Source: an uncultured Clostridia bacterium
GTDB lineage: Bacteria > Bacillota > Clostridia > Christensenellales > Borkfalkiaceae
DNA: 64,000 bases
Reading direction: 5' to 3'
Assembly (NCBI GenBank): GCA_944363395.1
Contig: CALVUC010000001.1
Span: 1 to 64,000 of the forward strand
Positions 8,346 through 17,515 of this stretch are shown in pieces. Each line of letters starts with the position of its first letter. The first letter of the stretch is position 1. Position numbers and translations under genes: made by a program. The notes below the pieces were generated by a model, which did no database searches, was not told the DNA's origin, and saw only the letters and a list, made by a program, of their open reading frames with translations.

Positions 8346-9320
8346 ATGGCTCTTCAATGTCTTTCACTTGATTACACGAGCGCTCCCGCAAGGGAGCGCA
8401 GTCAATTTGCGCTCATCGGCAGGAGGCGCGCTCTCTTTCTCGAAGGCAGGCGGGCGGCGGGCGGCTGCGTGCTGCTCACGACCTGCCACCGCGTCGAATT
8501 GTACTTCACGGGGGACAGGGCGCAGACGGAGGAGGCGTTCTTCTGCGCCGCGGGCGCGTCGTCCGCGCGCTTTGCCTATTTTCCCGACGGGACGGAGCAC
8601 CTCTTTCTGCTCGCCGCGGGGCTCTTGTCGATGGCGGCGGGCGAGGACGAGATCTTGCATCAGCTCCGCGTCGCCTATGAGGAGGCGCGCGGCTTCGGGA
8701 CGGATAAAACGCTGAACGAGGCGTTCCAGAGCGCCCTGCACTGCGGCAGGACGGTGCGGGCGGAGACGGGCATCTCCTCGCTCGCCTGTTCGGTCGCGAC
8801 GCTTGCCGCCAACGCCGTATCGCGTTCTCTTGCGGACGGCGGCACGGTCCTGCTCGTGGGCGGCTCGGGGCAGATCGGAAACGCCGTTCTCGCCAATCTG
8901 CGCGCGAAACGTAAGTTCACCGTTCTTGCGACCGAACGCACGCACGCCTTTTCCGCCGCGCAGACGGGGGACGGCGTCCGTCCCGTGCCGTATGCGGCGC
9001 GTTTTGACTATCTGAACGAAGCGGACGCCGTCGTCAGCTGCACCGCGTCGCCGCACGTCGTCTTTCCCCTGCGGGAGACCGCCGCGCGCTTCCAAACGGT
9101 CAAGCCCCGTCTGTTCCTCGACCTCGCCATGCCCGCCGACGTCGATGAAGGCGTGGGGGAGCTTGCTGGCGTGACGCTCGTCGGGATCGACGGCTTCCGC
9201 GCCGAAGCGGAGGCGAACAGCCGCCGCAAACAGGCGCTTCTTTTTGAGGCGCGTGCGGTCGCGCAGCGCTGTCTGCAGGCGTTCAGGCAGCGCTGCGAGG
9301 CGCGGGGAGAAATAAGATGA
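8346..9320 (+). CDS. hemA: Glutamyl-tRNA reductase
   Basis: 324 residues, shorter than the usual 410-450 because most of the C-terminal dimerisation domain is absent. The N-terminus carries the catalytic cysteine in TTCHRVELY (C47), and the NADPH-binding domain has VGGSGQIGNAVL near 163-175. It reduces glutamyl-tRNA to glutamate-1-semialdehyde, the first step of tetrapyrrole synthesis. ATG 8346 lies 8 nt after the preceding stop; MALQCLSLDYTSAP matches the family N-terminus. The 3' end overlaps the next gene by 4 nt (ATGA). Confidence 0.9.
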   Translation: MALQCLSLDYTSAPARERSQFALIGRRRALFLEGRRAAGGCVLLTTCHRVELYFTGDRAQTEEAFFCAAGASSARFAYFPDGTEHLFLLAAGLLSMAAGEDEILHQLRVAYEEARGFGTDKTLNEAFQSALHCGRTVRAETGISSLACSVATLAANAVSRSLADGGTVLLVGGSGQIGNAVLANLRAKRKFTVLATERTHAFSAAQTGDGVRPVPYAARFDYLNEADAVVSCTASPHVVFPLRETAARFQTVKPRLFLDLAMPADVDEGVGELAGVTLVGIDGFRAEAEANSRRKQALLFEARAVAQRCLQAFRQRCEARGEIR

Positions 9321-9850
9321 ACTGCTTTCCCTTCATGGTCCCTGCAGCGGGGTGCAGATGCCTGCTGACGGGCGGCGGGAAGATCGCCCTTCACAAGGCG
9401 CGGCGGCTCGCCCTGTTCGGCGTGCGCATCGTCGTCTGCGCGCGCGAGATCTTGCCCGAACTCGAAGAACTCGCCGCGGAAGTACACCGCGAATACGACG
9501 TCTCTCTTCTGGATGGCGCGGATTTTGCCGTCGCCGCGACGAGCGATCGCGCGTTCAATGCGCGCGTTGCAGAGGACTGCCGCGCGCGCCGCGTCCCCGT
9601 CAACTGTGTGGACGACAGGGCGCACTGCGATTTTTATTTTCCCGCTCTCATCGTGCGCGGGGATACGGTCATCGCCGTCTCCACGGGCGGGGTGTCGCCC
9701 CTTGCTGCCGCGCTCCTGAAGGAGCGCATCGCCCGCAGCCTCCCCGACGACCTCGAGGAGCGCGTCGCGTGCGCCGGACGGCTGCGCGAAGCGGGGGACG
9801 GCGAGGCGTACGAGCGGGAATGCAGGAGACTGTTCGAGGAAGAGATATGA
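9317..9850 (+). CDS. Precorrin-2 dehydrogenase / sirohydrochlorin ferrochelatase (SirC/Met8-like)
   Basis: 177 residues, the length of short Met8/CysG-N-type proteins. It has the dinucleotide-binding motif LLTGGGKIALHKARRL at 16-31 and VNCVDDRAHCDF with the Asp region used for dehydrogenation/chelation in this family. It oxidises precorrin-2 to sirohydrochlorin and may insert iron to give siroheme. Overlaps hemA and hemC by 4 nt on each side, implying translational coupling. Whether it also chelates iron, or only dehydrogenates as SirC does, cannot be decided here. Confidence 0.88.
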   Translation: MNCFPFMVPAAGCRCLLTGGGKIALHKARRLALFGVRIVVCAREILPELEELAAEVHREYDVSLLDGADFAVAATSDRAFNARVAEDCRARRVPVNCVDDRAHCDFYFPALIVRGDTVIAVSTGGVSPLAAALLKERIARSLPDDLEERVACAGRLREAGDGEAYERECRRLFEEEI

Positions 9851-10629
9851 TTTTGAAGATCGGAACGCGCGGTTCCCGCCTTGCGCTGGCACAGGCGCGG
9901 ATCGCGCAGGCGGCGTTCGCCGCCGTCCATATCGAGAGCGAGCTCGTCGTCGTGCATACGCGCGGCGATCTCGACCGTGTCTCCCCGCTTTCGGAGATCG
10001 GAAGGGGGGCGTTCACCGATGTGTTATCCGGCATGATCGCGCGCGGGGAGCTCGATGTCGCCGTACACTCGGCAAAAGACCTTCCCACCGACGAGGCGCA
10101 CGACGGCTTTTTCTGTCTGCCCCGCGCCGACGCCCGTGACGCCCTGCTCACCGTAAAGGGGAGACGGGTCGTGCGCATCGGGACGGGCTCGCCCCGCCGC
10201 GCCGTGACGGCTGCGCTCTTTGCGGGCGCGCGCGTCCTTCCCGTACGCGGCAACGTCGATACGCGCATCCGAAAACTCAAGGCGGGGGAGTACGACGCGC
10301 TCGTGCTCGCCTGCGCGGGGCTGGAGCGCCTCGGCTTTTCGGACGAGGAAGTCGAGGTGACGCCGCTCGCGCCCTCCGTCTGCGTCCCCGCCGCCTGTCA
10401 GGGCATCATCGCCATCGAAGGGGCGGCGGGCGAGCGCATCCATGCGGAAGAGACGGGCAGGGCTGCGCGCATCGAGCGCGCCTGCCAGCGCCTGTTGGGC
10501 GGAGGCTGTACGGGCGGCGTCGGCTGCTATTTTGACGGCGTCACCCTCTATGCGCAGAAGGAGGGCGTCATCCGCAGCATCCCCTTCGGGGAAGGGGCGG
10601 CGGAACGCCTTGCGGAGGAATTTGTATGA
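9847..10629 (+). CDS. hemC: Hydroxymethylbilane synthase (porphobilinogen deaminase)
   Basis: 260 residues, somewhat shorter than the typical 310. It starts with the family motif KIGTRGSRLALAQA, has VHSAKDLPT (74-81) and GTGSPRRA (112-119), and carries the dipyrromethane-cofactor cysteine C221 in LLGGGCTGGVG. It polymerises four porphobilinogens into hydroxymethylbilane. Starts at ATG 9847 inside the stop of the preceding gene and overlaps the next gene by 4 nt. The shortfall is in the C-terminal domain. Confidence 0.93.
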   Translation: MILKIGTRGSRLALAQARIAQAAFAAVHIESELVVVHTRGDLDRVSPLSEIGRGAFTDVLSGMIARGELDVAVHSAKDLPTDEAHDGFFCLPRADARDALLTVKGRRVVRIGTGSPRRAVTAALFAGARVLPVRGNVDTRIRKLKAGEYDALVLACAGLERLGFSDEEVEVTPLAPSVCVPAACQGIIAIEGAAGERIHAEETGRAARIERACQRLLGGGCTGGVGCYFDGVTLYAQKEGVIRSIPFGEGAAERLAEEFV

Positions 10630-12071
10630 ACCGCGTCATTCTGGTGGGCGCGGGCTGCGGCGAGGGGCTCATCACCGTCAGGGGCGCGGAGCTCCTGCGC
10701 CGCGCCGACTGCGTCGTCTACGATGCGCTGCTGGACGAGGCGCTCCTGTCCCTCGTTCCCCCGCATTGCAAAACCATTCCCGTCGGAAAACGGGCGGGGG
10801 CGCACGCCATGCCGCAGGAGGAGATCGACGCCCTGCTCGTCCGCTGTGCAAACGAATACCCGCTCACCGTGCGTCTCAAGGGGGGCGATCCCTTTGTATT
10901 CGGACGGGGCGGGGAGGAACTTGCCGCGCTCGCACGGGCGGGCGCCGCCTGCGGCGTTGTCCCGGGCGTGACTTCCGCCGTCGCGGCGGCGGAACTTGCG
11001 GGCATTCCCCTGACGCACCGCGGCGTCGCGCGCTCCTTCACCGTTGTCACGGCGCGTACAAAGGAGGGCATTGCGGATACGGCAAGGTATGCCTCGGCAG
11101 GAGACACGCTCGTTTTTCTGATGGCGAAAGGAGCGGCGGAGGACATTGCGGAGGGGCTCGTTGCGGGCGGACGTCCGCCGCAGACGCCCGCGGCGCTGAT
11201 CTCCGAAGCCGGAACACCGCGCGCGCAGACGCGCCGCTGTCCGCTCTCCGAACTCGGACGCATCGCCCGTGAGATGCAGGCGCCGCTCACCGCCGTCGTC
11301 GGCGAAGTGTGCCGCGAGGGGCTGTTGGGCGAGCCGTGGGAGCGCGCCCTTGCGGGCGGGGCGCGGGTCGCCGTCGTCGGCACGCCCGATCATGTCGCGC
11401 GGGTGAGCGAAGCGCTCTTTTCCCGCGGGCTCACGCCCTTGCCCTGCGTTGTCGGGCGCATCGTGCCGCTCCCGTTCGACGCGTTCTTTGAAAGGCTCGG
11501 CGATCACGATTGGCTCGCTTTTACGTCTGCCAACGGTGTGGACGTCTTTTTTGATCGCATGGTGCAAAAAAAGGTGGACGTACGCCGTTTTTCGCGCCAT
11601 AAAATTGCCGCAGTGGGAGAACATACGGCGCGGCGGCTCGCGATGCACGGCGTGCAGGCGGATCTTGTCCCTCCCGGACGGACGACGCAGGCGCTTGCCG
11701 AAGCGCTGCAAAACGCCGCCCCGCGCGAGAGGGTCGCCGTGCTCTGCGCGGCGGCGGGAAACGTCTGTCTTGACGAAGCGGGCGTGCGCTATCCGCTCTA
11801 CGAGATCGTCTATGAGGAGCATATGCTCGCGCGTGCGGCGGAGGCGATCCGCCATGCCGCGTACGTCACGTTCGGCTCGGCGGGCGGGGCGAACGCGCTG
11901 CTCTCGTATGCGCCGCTGCCCGATGGGGTCCGCCCGGTCTGCATCGGGACGGAGACCGCCAAGGCGCTCACGGCGCGAGGCTATGCGCCCGCCGTCGCCG
12001 CGCTTCCCGGTGCAGAGGAGCTTGCCGACGCGGTCGTATCATTGCAAAAGGAGAATGTATGCAACGGTTGA
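10626..12071 (+). CDS. Uroporphyrinogen-III C-methyltransferase / uroporphyrinogen-III synthase fusion (CobA-HemD)
   Basis: 481 residues with two enzymes in one chain. Residues 1 to about 240 form a SAM-dependent tetrapyrrole methylase: VILVGAGCGEGLIT, LKGGDPFVFGRGGEE and VPGVTSAVAAA are SUMT hallmarks. The remainder is a HemD-type synthase (LAFTSANGVDVFF, and the AYVTFGSAGGANALL region). Together they cyclise hydroxymethylbilane to uroporphyrinogen III and methylate it to precorrin-2. The fusion is common in clostridial siroheme/cobalamin operons. Overlaps hemC by 4 nt and hemB by 13 nt. Confidence 0.93.
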   Translation: MNRVILVGAGCGEGLITVRGAELLRRADCVVYDALLDEALLSLVPPHCKTIPVGKRAGAHAMPQEEIDALLVRCANEYPLTVRLKGGDPFVFGRGGEELAALARAGAACGVVPGVTSAVAAAELAGIPLTHRGVARSFTVVTARTKEGIADTARYASAGDTLVFLMAKGAAEDIAEGLVAGGRPPQTPAALISEAGTPRAQTRRCPLSELGRIAREMQAPLTAVVGEVCREGLLGEPWERALAGGARVAVVGTPDHVARVSEALFSRGLTPLPCVVGRIVPLPFDAFFERLGDHDWLAFTSANGVDVFFDRMVQKKVDVRRFSRHKIAAVGEHTARRLAMHGVQADLVPPGRTTQALAEALQNAAPRERVAVLCAAAGNVCLDEAGVRYPLYEIVYEEHMLARAAEAIRHAAYVTFGSAGGANALLSYAPLPDGVRPVCIGTETAKALTARGYAPAVAALPGAEELADAVVSLQKENVCNG

Positions 12072-13042
12072 GAAGGCTGCGCCGCACGGGCGCATTGCGC
12101 GATCTTGTCGCGGAGACTTCCTTTAGGGTCTCCTCGCTCATCTATCCCGTCTTTGTCACCGACGGGGAAAATATCAGGGAAGAAGTGCCGTCCATGCCGG
12201 GCGTCTTTCGCTATTCGGCGGACAGGCTCCCGGAGATCGTCGACAGGATGCTCGACGCGGGCATCGGCGGAACGATGCTCTTCGGCGTCCCTGCGAAAAA
12301 GGACGAGTGCGGCAGCGAGGCATATGCGGAGGACGGCGTCGTCCAACGCGCCATCCGCCTGATCAAGGCGTACTGCGCGCAGAAGGGGGCGCAGCTCACG
12401 GTCATTGCCGATATCTGCCTGTGCGAATACACTTCGCACGGGCATTGCGGCGTCCTGCGGGAGGGCGACGTCGATAACGACGCCTCGCTTCCCCTTCACG
12501 CCAGGGCTGCGCTGGCTGCGGCGCGGGCGGGCGCGGATATGGTCGCGCCCTCGTCTATGATGGACGGGGTCGTCGCCGCCATCCGCAGGACGCTCGACGA
12601 AAACGGCTTTTCCTTCCTTCCTGTCATGGGGTACAGCGCCAAGTTTGCCTCTGTATTCTATTCTCCCTTCCGCGACGCCGCCGATTCCGCGCCGCAGACG
12701 GGGGACAGAAAGAGTTATCAGATGGACTGCCGCAACGGGCGCGAGGCGCTCCGCGAGCTCGCCGCCGACGAGGCAGAGGGCGCGGACATCCTCATGGTCA
12801 AGCCCGCGCTCGCCTATCTCGACGTCGTGCGCGCGGCAAGGGAGCGCACGCTGCTCCCGCTCGCCGTCTACAACGTCAGCGGCGAGTACGCCATGGTCAA
12901 GGCAGCCGCCGCGGCGGGGATGCTCGATGAAAAGCGCACCGTTTCCGAACTCATGACGGCGTTTTTCCGCGCGGGCGCGGATATCGTCATCACCTATCAC
13001 GCGCTCGATGCCGCGCAATGGCTGCGGGAGGGGACGTTATGA
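12059..13042 (+). CDS. hemB: Delta-aminolevulinic acid dehydratase (porphobilinogen synthase)
   Basis: 327 residues, full length. Zinc-type metal site in DICLCEYTSHGHCG (C120, C122, C130), active-site lysines K195 in GYSAKFASVF and K248 in ILMVKPA. It condenses two aminolevulinates to porphobilinogen. AAGGAG (12047) precedes ATG 12059, which lies inside the end of the cobA-hemD gene in another frame. The last bases overlap hemL by 4 nt. Confidence 0.95.
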   Translation: MQRLRRLRRTGALRDLVAETSFRVSSLIYPVFVTDGENIREEVPSMPGVFRYSADRLPEIVDRMLDAGIGGTMLFGVPAKKDECGSEAYAEDGVVQRAIRLIKAYCAQKGAQLTVIADICLCEYTSHGHCGVLREGDVDNDASLPLHARAALAAARAGADMVAPSSMMDGVVAAIRRTLDENGFSFLPVMGYSAKFASVFYSPFRDAADSAPQTGDRKSYQMDCRNGREALRELAADEAEGADILMVKPALAYLDVVRAARERTLLPLAVYNVSGEYAMVKAAAAAGMLDEKRTVSELMTAFFRAGADIVITYHALDAAQWLREGTL

Positions 13043-14313
13043 CCAACAGGGAGTGTTTTGACCGCGCCAAGGCGGTCATCCCGGGCGGCGTCAATTCTCC
13101 CGTGCGCGCGTTCGGCGCCGTCGGCAGGACGCCGCGCTTTCTTGTCAAGGGAGAGGGAGATACCGTCACGGACGTCGAAGGGCGGATGTATACCGACTAT
13201 GTGATGAGCTGGGGACCGCTCGTTCTGGGACACGCCTGCAAGGAGGTCGTCCGCGCCGTGCAGGATGCCGCAAGTCAGGGCCTCACCTTTGGCGCTCCCA
13301 CAGTGCGGGAGACTGCGCTGTGCGAGGAGATCGCCGCCGCCGCGCCCCATATGGAACTCGTGCGGCTCGTCAATTCGGGGACGGAGGCGACGATGTCCGC
13401 CGTCCGCGCCGCGCGCGGCTTTACGGGGCGGGACAAGATCGTCAAATTTGCGGGCAACTATCACGGGCATTCGGACGGGCTGCTCGTCAGGGCGGGTTCC
13501 GGGTGCCTGACGGGCGCCGTGCCGGACAGCCTCGGCGTTCCCGCGGCGTATGCGGGACAGACGCTCGTCGCCGCCTATAACGACGCGGAGAGCGTCCGTG
13601 CGCTGTTTGCGGAACACAAAGGAGAAGTGGCGTGCGTCATCGTCGAACCCGTTGCGGCGAACATGGGCGTTGTCCCGCCTCGCGACGGATTTTTGCAGGA
13701 ACTGCGTTCGCTGTGCGACCAGGAGGGGGCGCTGCTCATTTTCGACGAGGTCATCACGGGCTTCCGCGTCGCTTACGGCGGGGCGGCGGCGCGCTACGGG
13801 GTGAGACCCGACCTTGCGGCATACGGCAAGATCGTGGGCGGCGGGATGCCGCTCGCGGCGTACGGCGGGCGAAGGGACGTCATGTCCTGCGTCGCGCCCG
13901 CGGGGGGCGTGTATCAGGCGGGTACGCTCTCGGGCAATCCCGTTGCGACGGCGGCGGGGCTCGCAACGCTGCGCATCCTGCGCGAACGGAGAGAGGAGAT
14001 CTATCCCGCGCTCGAAGAGAAGGGGGCGTTCCTCGAGGAGGCGTTCCGCGAGGCGGGCGTACCCGTTGCGCGCGTCGGCTCCATTCTCACGCCCTTTTTT
14101 GCTCCCGCTGCGCCGCGCAGTTACGAGCAGGCGTGCGCCTGCGACAGGGCGGCGTTCGCGCGTTATTTTTCCGCCATGCTCGATGCGGGCGAGTACGTCG
14201 CGCCCTCACAGTTCGAGGCGATGTTTGTCTCCGCCGTGCATACGAAGGAGCACTTGCGGCAGACGGCGGCGGCGATCGGACGCGCCGTCTGCACCGCGCG
14301 GCATGACCGATAA
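13039..14313 (+). CDS. hemL: Glutamate-1-semialdehyde 2,1-aminomutase
   Basis: 424 residues, normal length. PLP-enzyme features: PGGVNSPVRAF at the N-terminus, NSGTEATMSAVR (112-123), FDEVITGFR (235-243) and the PLP lysine K264 in AYGKIVGGGMP. It converts glutamate-1-semialdehyde to aminolevulinate, completing the C5 route begun by hemA. ATG 13039 follows GGGAGGGG and overlaps the hemB stop; an in-frame start 21 nt upstream lacks support. Last gene of the operon, followed by a terminator. Confidence 0.95.
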   Translation: MTNRECFDRAKAVIPGGVNSPVRAFGAVGRTPRFLVKGEGDTVTDVEGRMYTDYVMSWGPLVLGHACKEVVRAVQDAASQGLTFGAPTVRETALCEEIAAAAPHMELVRLVNSGTEATMSAVRAARGFTGRDKIVKFAGNYHGHSDGLLVRAGSGCLTGAVPDSLGVPAAYAGQTLVAAYNDAESVRALFAEHKGEVACVIVEPVAANMGVVPPRDGFLQELRSLCDQEGALLIFDEVITGFRVAYGGAAARYGVRPDLAAYGKIVGGGMPLAAYGGRRDVMSCVAPAGGVYQAGTLSGNPVATAAGLATLRILRERREEIYPALEEKGAFLEEAFREAGVPVARVGSILTPFFAPAAPRSYEQACACDRAAFARYFSAMLDAGEYVAPSQFEAMFVSAVHTKEHLRQTAAAIGRAVCTARHDR

Positions 14314-14340
14314 AAATTTGTTTTATCCCGAAAATGCGAA

Positions 14341-14367
14341 AAAAAGGGCAAGAAGCCCTTTTTTTGT
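14341..14367 (+). terminator. Terminator of the siroheme operon
   Basis: AAAAAGGGC, loop AAGAA, GCCCTTTTTTT: A-rich side and T-rich side pair, so it can also stop minus-strand transcription leaving the protease gene at 14406. Confidence 0.85.
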
Positions 14368-14405
14368 TTGGCGGAGAAGTAATAACCTAAAACGAATAGG
14401 ATCTA

Positions 14406-15410
14406 TTATTTCGACTTCTTTTTATTTGTTTGAGCATCTTGCTTGCCTTCTAAATCCATTTCAATTTTTGGATTATCTATGTTATCCATTTTAGCAGCAG
14501 ACTTATTTCCTTCTGTTGGCGAGTCCATTAAAGGCATAGGACTTACTTGTGGTTGCTCTGTTGGAACAACCATTTCGTATCGCGAGATATTACTATCTCC
14601 TACACGTTGCCTTTCAATTAAAACGGTTTGTTTGATATAGTCTACAGGATGAACATTTGTCAGACCACTGTTTTCTTTCATTATTGAATAAACTTCGCCC
14701 GTCTGCTGGCTTATTAGTCCATCCGTATAAGGAATGTAACTATGTAAAATGCCTAAAAGAGCCGCTTTAGGTTGAGGTGAAGAACCTTTAACGGCTACCA
14801 ATTCGGGTCGCAAAATAACGGGACCGCCAGAGTTTCCGGGGAATGATTGTGCATCAACAAGAAAGTTTACTTCAGGATTTCCCGGAATGTATAAATCTGA
14901 AATTCTCGATATGCAGCCAAGGCGGCATATTGGATTTTTTTGAGATGTATTAACTAAATTAAGCGGATATCCTAATGAATAAACTAAATCTCCCTCAAAA
15001 ACGCCTGAACTTTGCATATCACTTAAAGTTAAAGATTCTTCTAATGGAAAAAAGTGATATTTGGCATTCATGTTATTTAAAAAACCTGCGTTAATACTTA
15101 GCGCAATAATATCCACTTTGGGATTGACATGTTCCGAATATAATTTATGATTGTTTTGATTTAACAATTCAGCAGGAAAATCATAAGAATTGATACCACC
15201 ATTTTGATTAAATCCTATAAAAATTCTCTTCTGATTCTTAACTACATGTTTGTTGGTAATCAAATATAATCCGTATTTTTTTACCGACTGAGAATTTTCC
15301 ATCAAATCTCCAACTAAAAAGCCTGTTCCTATGCAGGATTTTTGGTTGTTGTTATTAATAATGCTTATTGTTACAACTGATTCTATAAAAAAATTAGGTA
15401 TTAACGCCAT
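14406..15410 (-). CDS. Trypsin-like serine protease associated with the R-M genes
   Basis: 334 residues. A chymotrypsin-fold peptidase domain spans about 5-235 with a complete triad: H55 in LITNKHVV, D100 in NPKVDIIAL, S194 in PGNSGGPV. There is no signal peptide and the N-terminus MALIPNFFIESVVTI enters the fold directly, so it is probably cytoplasmic. The tail (about 260-334) is Pro/Ser/Lys rich and looks disordered. AAGGAG precedes ATG 15410. It lies 149 nt after the endonuclease gene on the same strand and shares its low GC. Target unknown; trypsin-like proteases occur as effectors in other defence systems, which makes a defence role possible but unproven here. Confidence 0.85.
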   Translation of the reverse strand: MALIPNFFIESVVTISIINNNNQKSCIGTGFLVGDLMENSQSVKKYGLYLITNKHVVKNQKRIFIGFNQNGGINSYDFPAELLNQNNHKLYSEHVNPKVDIIALSINAGFLNNMNAKYHFFPLEESLTLSDMQSSGVFEGDLVYSLGYPLNLVNTSQKNPICRLGCISRISDLYIPGNPEVNFLVDAQSFPGNSGGPVILRPELVAVKGSSPQPKAALLGILHSYIPYTDGLISQQTGEVYSIMKENSGLTNVHPVDYIKQTVLIERQRVGDSNISRYEMVVPTEQPQVSPMPLMDSPTEGNKSAAKMDNIDNPKIEMDLEGKQDAQTNKKKSK

Positions 15411-15559
15411 AATATTTTCTCCTTCATGTATTTCTTAAACACAAACATGTTGGTTTGTTTCAATCTATTTGTGGATGCGTAGCTGTTATCTATGCTAAAA
15501 TTTTCTCTTAAAATCATCGCGTCTAAATTAACTTTTCACATTATTCTTCTCCTTGGAAG

Positions 15560-16513
15560 TTAATTCCACTTGCAGTTGATTGATATAATCGTTGTTGGCA
15601 TACCGACAATTTGTATGTCAAATTTCAAGCTCGTTTCTACTTTTGTTGAAGCATTATGTATGCGGAAGCTGAATTGCCAGCCGCCATCCATATAAAGCTC
15701 GACGGTGTTAGTGCTGTTCGGCTTAAAGTCAAGACTGACTATTCGCGTCGGCAGTAGTGCATGAGGTACTTCAATTTTTGGAGCGACGACTCGACTGGAT
15801 TGATTTAATGTCCCGTGCAGATTATAGGTTTGTATCTGCGTGATCCGTTTGCTGTCGATGCTGATTATCTTATAAAAATCAAACTCGCCAAGCAAATATT
15901 CAACCATCTTCTGTGGCACGGCAGAATCATTCTCATTGCTACGCAACACTTCGGCAATGAACGCTTTAAGCAATGGAACATATACATCCTTATCCTTGGT
16001 CGGAAGTTCGTTCCAGTTTTTATTTGCGGCTTTCTGTTTGGTCAAATAATTAAAAATCGGTTCGATGCTGTTCCAATACTGTTTGGAACACGGTATGCCG
16101 AACCACTTGGCACCAAAATCCAAAGTCTTTGCCAATCTGCTGTGTTTTACTGCAAAGTGATTGTGTTTGATGCTCAAGCCGATTTCCCACTTTATATCCA
16201 CACGAGCAATGATAATATCGCGCACATCACCGACTTTTCCTTCGTTGTCGGTTTGAATCTTGAGCGTCAACAAATCAGAACCTGTTTCAAGCAGCATCGG
16301 TTCCATATCAAATATGGTACTTACCGCAGCAGTTGCACTTTGTTGCAGAATATATTTGAGTCCGTCTGAAGTTGAATTCCAGGCGCGCTCTGCCGCTTCA
16401 TAAGCTGAATTTTTAACTATTTTCGCTGAGCGGATTTTGTTTATCTCTGCGCAAAGAGTATTAATGCAGATGTATTCGTATGCGCGACCTTGATTATTGC
16501 TTTGACTACTCAT
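15560..16513 (-). CDS. HaeIII-family type II restriction endonuclease
   Basis: 317 residues, about the length of HaeIII-family enzymes. It begins MSSQSNNQGRAYEYICINTL, the N-terminal pattern of that family as I know it, and contains an acidic/Lys core in SDLLTLKIQTDNEGKVGDVRD and DIKWEIGLSIKHNH that fits a PD-(D/E)xK nuclease. It starts 12 nt after the methyltransferase stop. The partner methylase is so like M.HaeIII that the cut site is expected to be GGCC. The endonuclease assignment rests on family resemblance plus the pairing; exact catalytic residues are inferred. Confidence 0.82.
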   Translation of the reverse strand: MSSQSNNQGRAYEYICINTLCAEINKIRSAKIVKNSAYEAAERAWNSTSDGLKYILQQSATAAVSTIFDMEPMLLETGSDLLTLKIQTDNEGKVGDVRDIIIARVDIKWEIGLSIKHNHFAVKHSRLAKTLDFGAKWFGIPCSKQYWNSIEPIFNYLTKQKAANKNWNELPTKDKDVYVPLLKAFIAEVLRSNENDSAVPQKMVEYLLGEFDFYKIISIDSKRITQIQTYNLHGTLNQSSRVVAPKIEVPHALLPTRIVSLDFKPNSTNTVELYMDGGWQFSFRIHNASTKVETSLKFDIQIVGMPTTIISINCKWN

Positions 16514-16525
16514 CTTCCGCTCTCC

Positions 16526-17515
16526 TTATTGCAACGCCTCTTTGATCGCTACGGCCACTTCGTAGGCGAGATTGACAGGTACGGCATTGCCTATCATTTT
16601 GTAGGCATCATCCGTATAATTATAAATGAATTTGAAGTCATCGGGAAAGCCTTGAATCCTTGCAATTTCGCGTATAGTCATTCTGCGATATAGATGCTCC
16701 TTTCCCTTAACAAACTCCCGCTTGTTTTGTTCGATAAACTTCATTTTGGGCGCCTGCGGATGCAGCTGGCATTGTCTGCCCGAAGCTTGAACGGTAAAAG
16801 CCTGCTCATCCCATCCTTTGACCCGATTTCGACTCATGAATATCGGAGAGTATGCCCCTGTAAAGAACTCATTGTTATTTATCGCTTTGGGGTTATGATA
16901 GTTTCTTGCCCCGGCAGGAACAGCGGTATACTGTAAATCCCATATCGTATCGCGCAAGGTCAGTTTTTTCTTGTCATCAGCCGTTGACCCTATAGGGAAC
17001 TTAAAACGCACGCCTAAATCACGCCGAAAGCCTATATAAAAGACTCTGCGCCGCTCTTGGGGCACACCGTAATCTTTTGCATTAACCAAAGAAACGGTAA
17101 GGTCATATCCGCACTCTTTGAACATCTCAATGATATTGCGTACTGCTTCCGAATGACGATCCGCCAACATCCCGCTAACATTTTCCGCAAGGAAAAACTT
17201 TGGCTGCTTGCTCTTGAGAATTCTTATGTAGTCATAGAACAGTTTTCCTCGCGAATCATTAATTCCGCGAAGTGAACCTGCTTCAGACCATGACTGACAT
17301 GGGGGACCCCCTATTATCCCGTCCACATCGTTAGGGAAGTCGCTTTCTTTGATATTGCGGATATCGCCTTCTATGAGCTTGGTAGACGGATGATTGACCC
17401 TATAAGTCTCCCAAATTGTAGGATCATATTCATTGGCCACGGGAATATCAAATCCTGCTCGTTCAAAGCCGAGATCCAATCCGCCGCAACCGCTAAACAA
17501 ACTTATTAATTTCAT
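16526..17515 (-). CDS. DNA (cytosine-5-)-methyltransferase, M.HaeIII-like (GGCC)
   Basis: 329 residues, almost identical in length to M.HaeIII. Conserved motifs: I ([13 protein letters not shown], 5-17), IV with catalytic C73 in [14 protein letters not shown] (FLAENVSGM), VIII ([11 protein letters not shown]), and IX/X ([29 protein letters not shown]). The recognition segment [17 protein letters not shown] matches the M.HaeIII region as I remember it, so GGCC methylation is a strong inference. The start overlaps the stop of the XRE gene by 4 nt; the endonuclease follows directly. Low GC like the rest of the island. Confidence 0.93.
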   Translation of the reverse strand: MKLISLFSGCGGLDLGFERAGFDIPVANEYDPTIWETYRVNHPSTKLIEGDIRNIKESDFPNDVDGIIGGPPCQSWSEAGSLRGINDSRGKLFYDYIRILKSKQPKFFLAENVSGMLADRHSEAVRNIIEMFKECGYDLTVSLVNAKDYGVPQERRRVFYIGFRRDLGVRFKFPIGSTADDKKKLTLRDTIWDLQYTAVPAGARNYHNPKAINNNEFFTGAYSPIFMSRNRVKGWDEQAFTVQASGRQCQLHPQAPKMKFIEQNKREFVKGKEHLYRRMTIREIARIQGFPDDFKFIYNYTDDAYKMIGNAVPVNLAYEVAVAIKEALQ

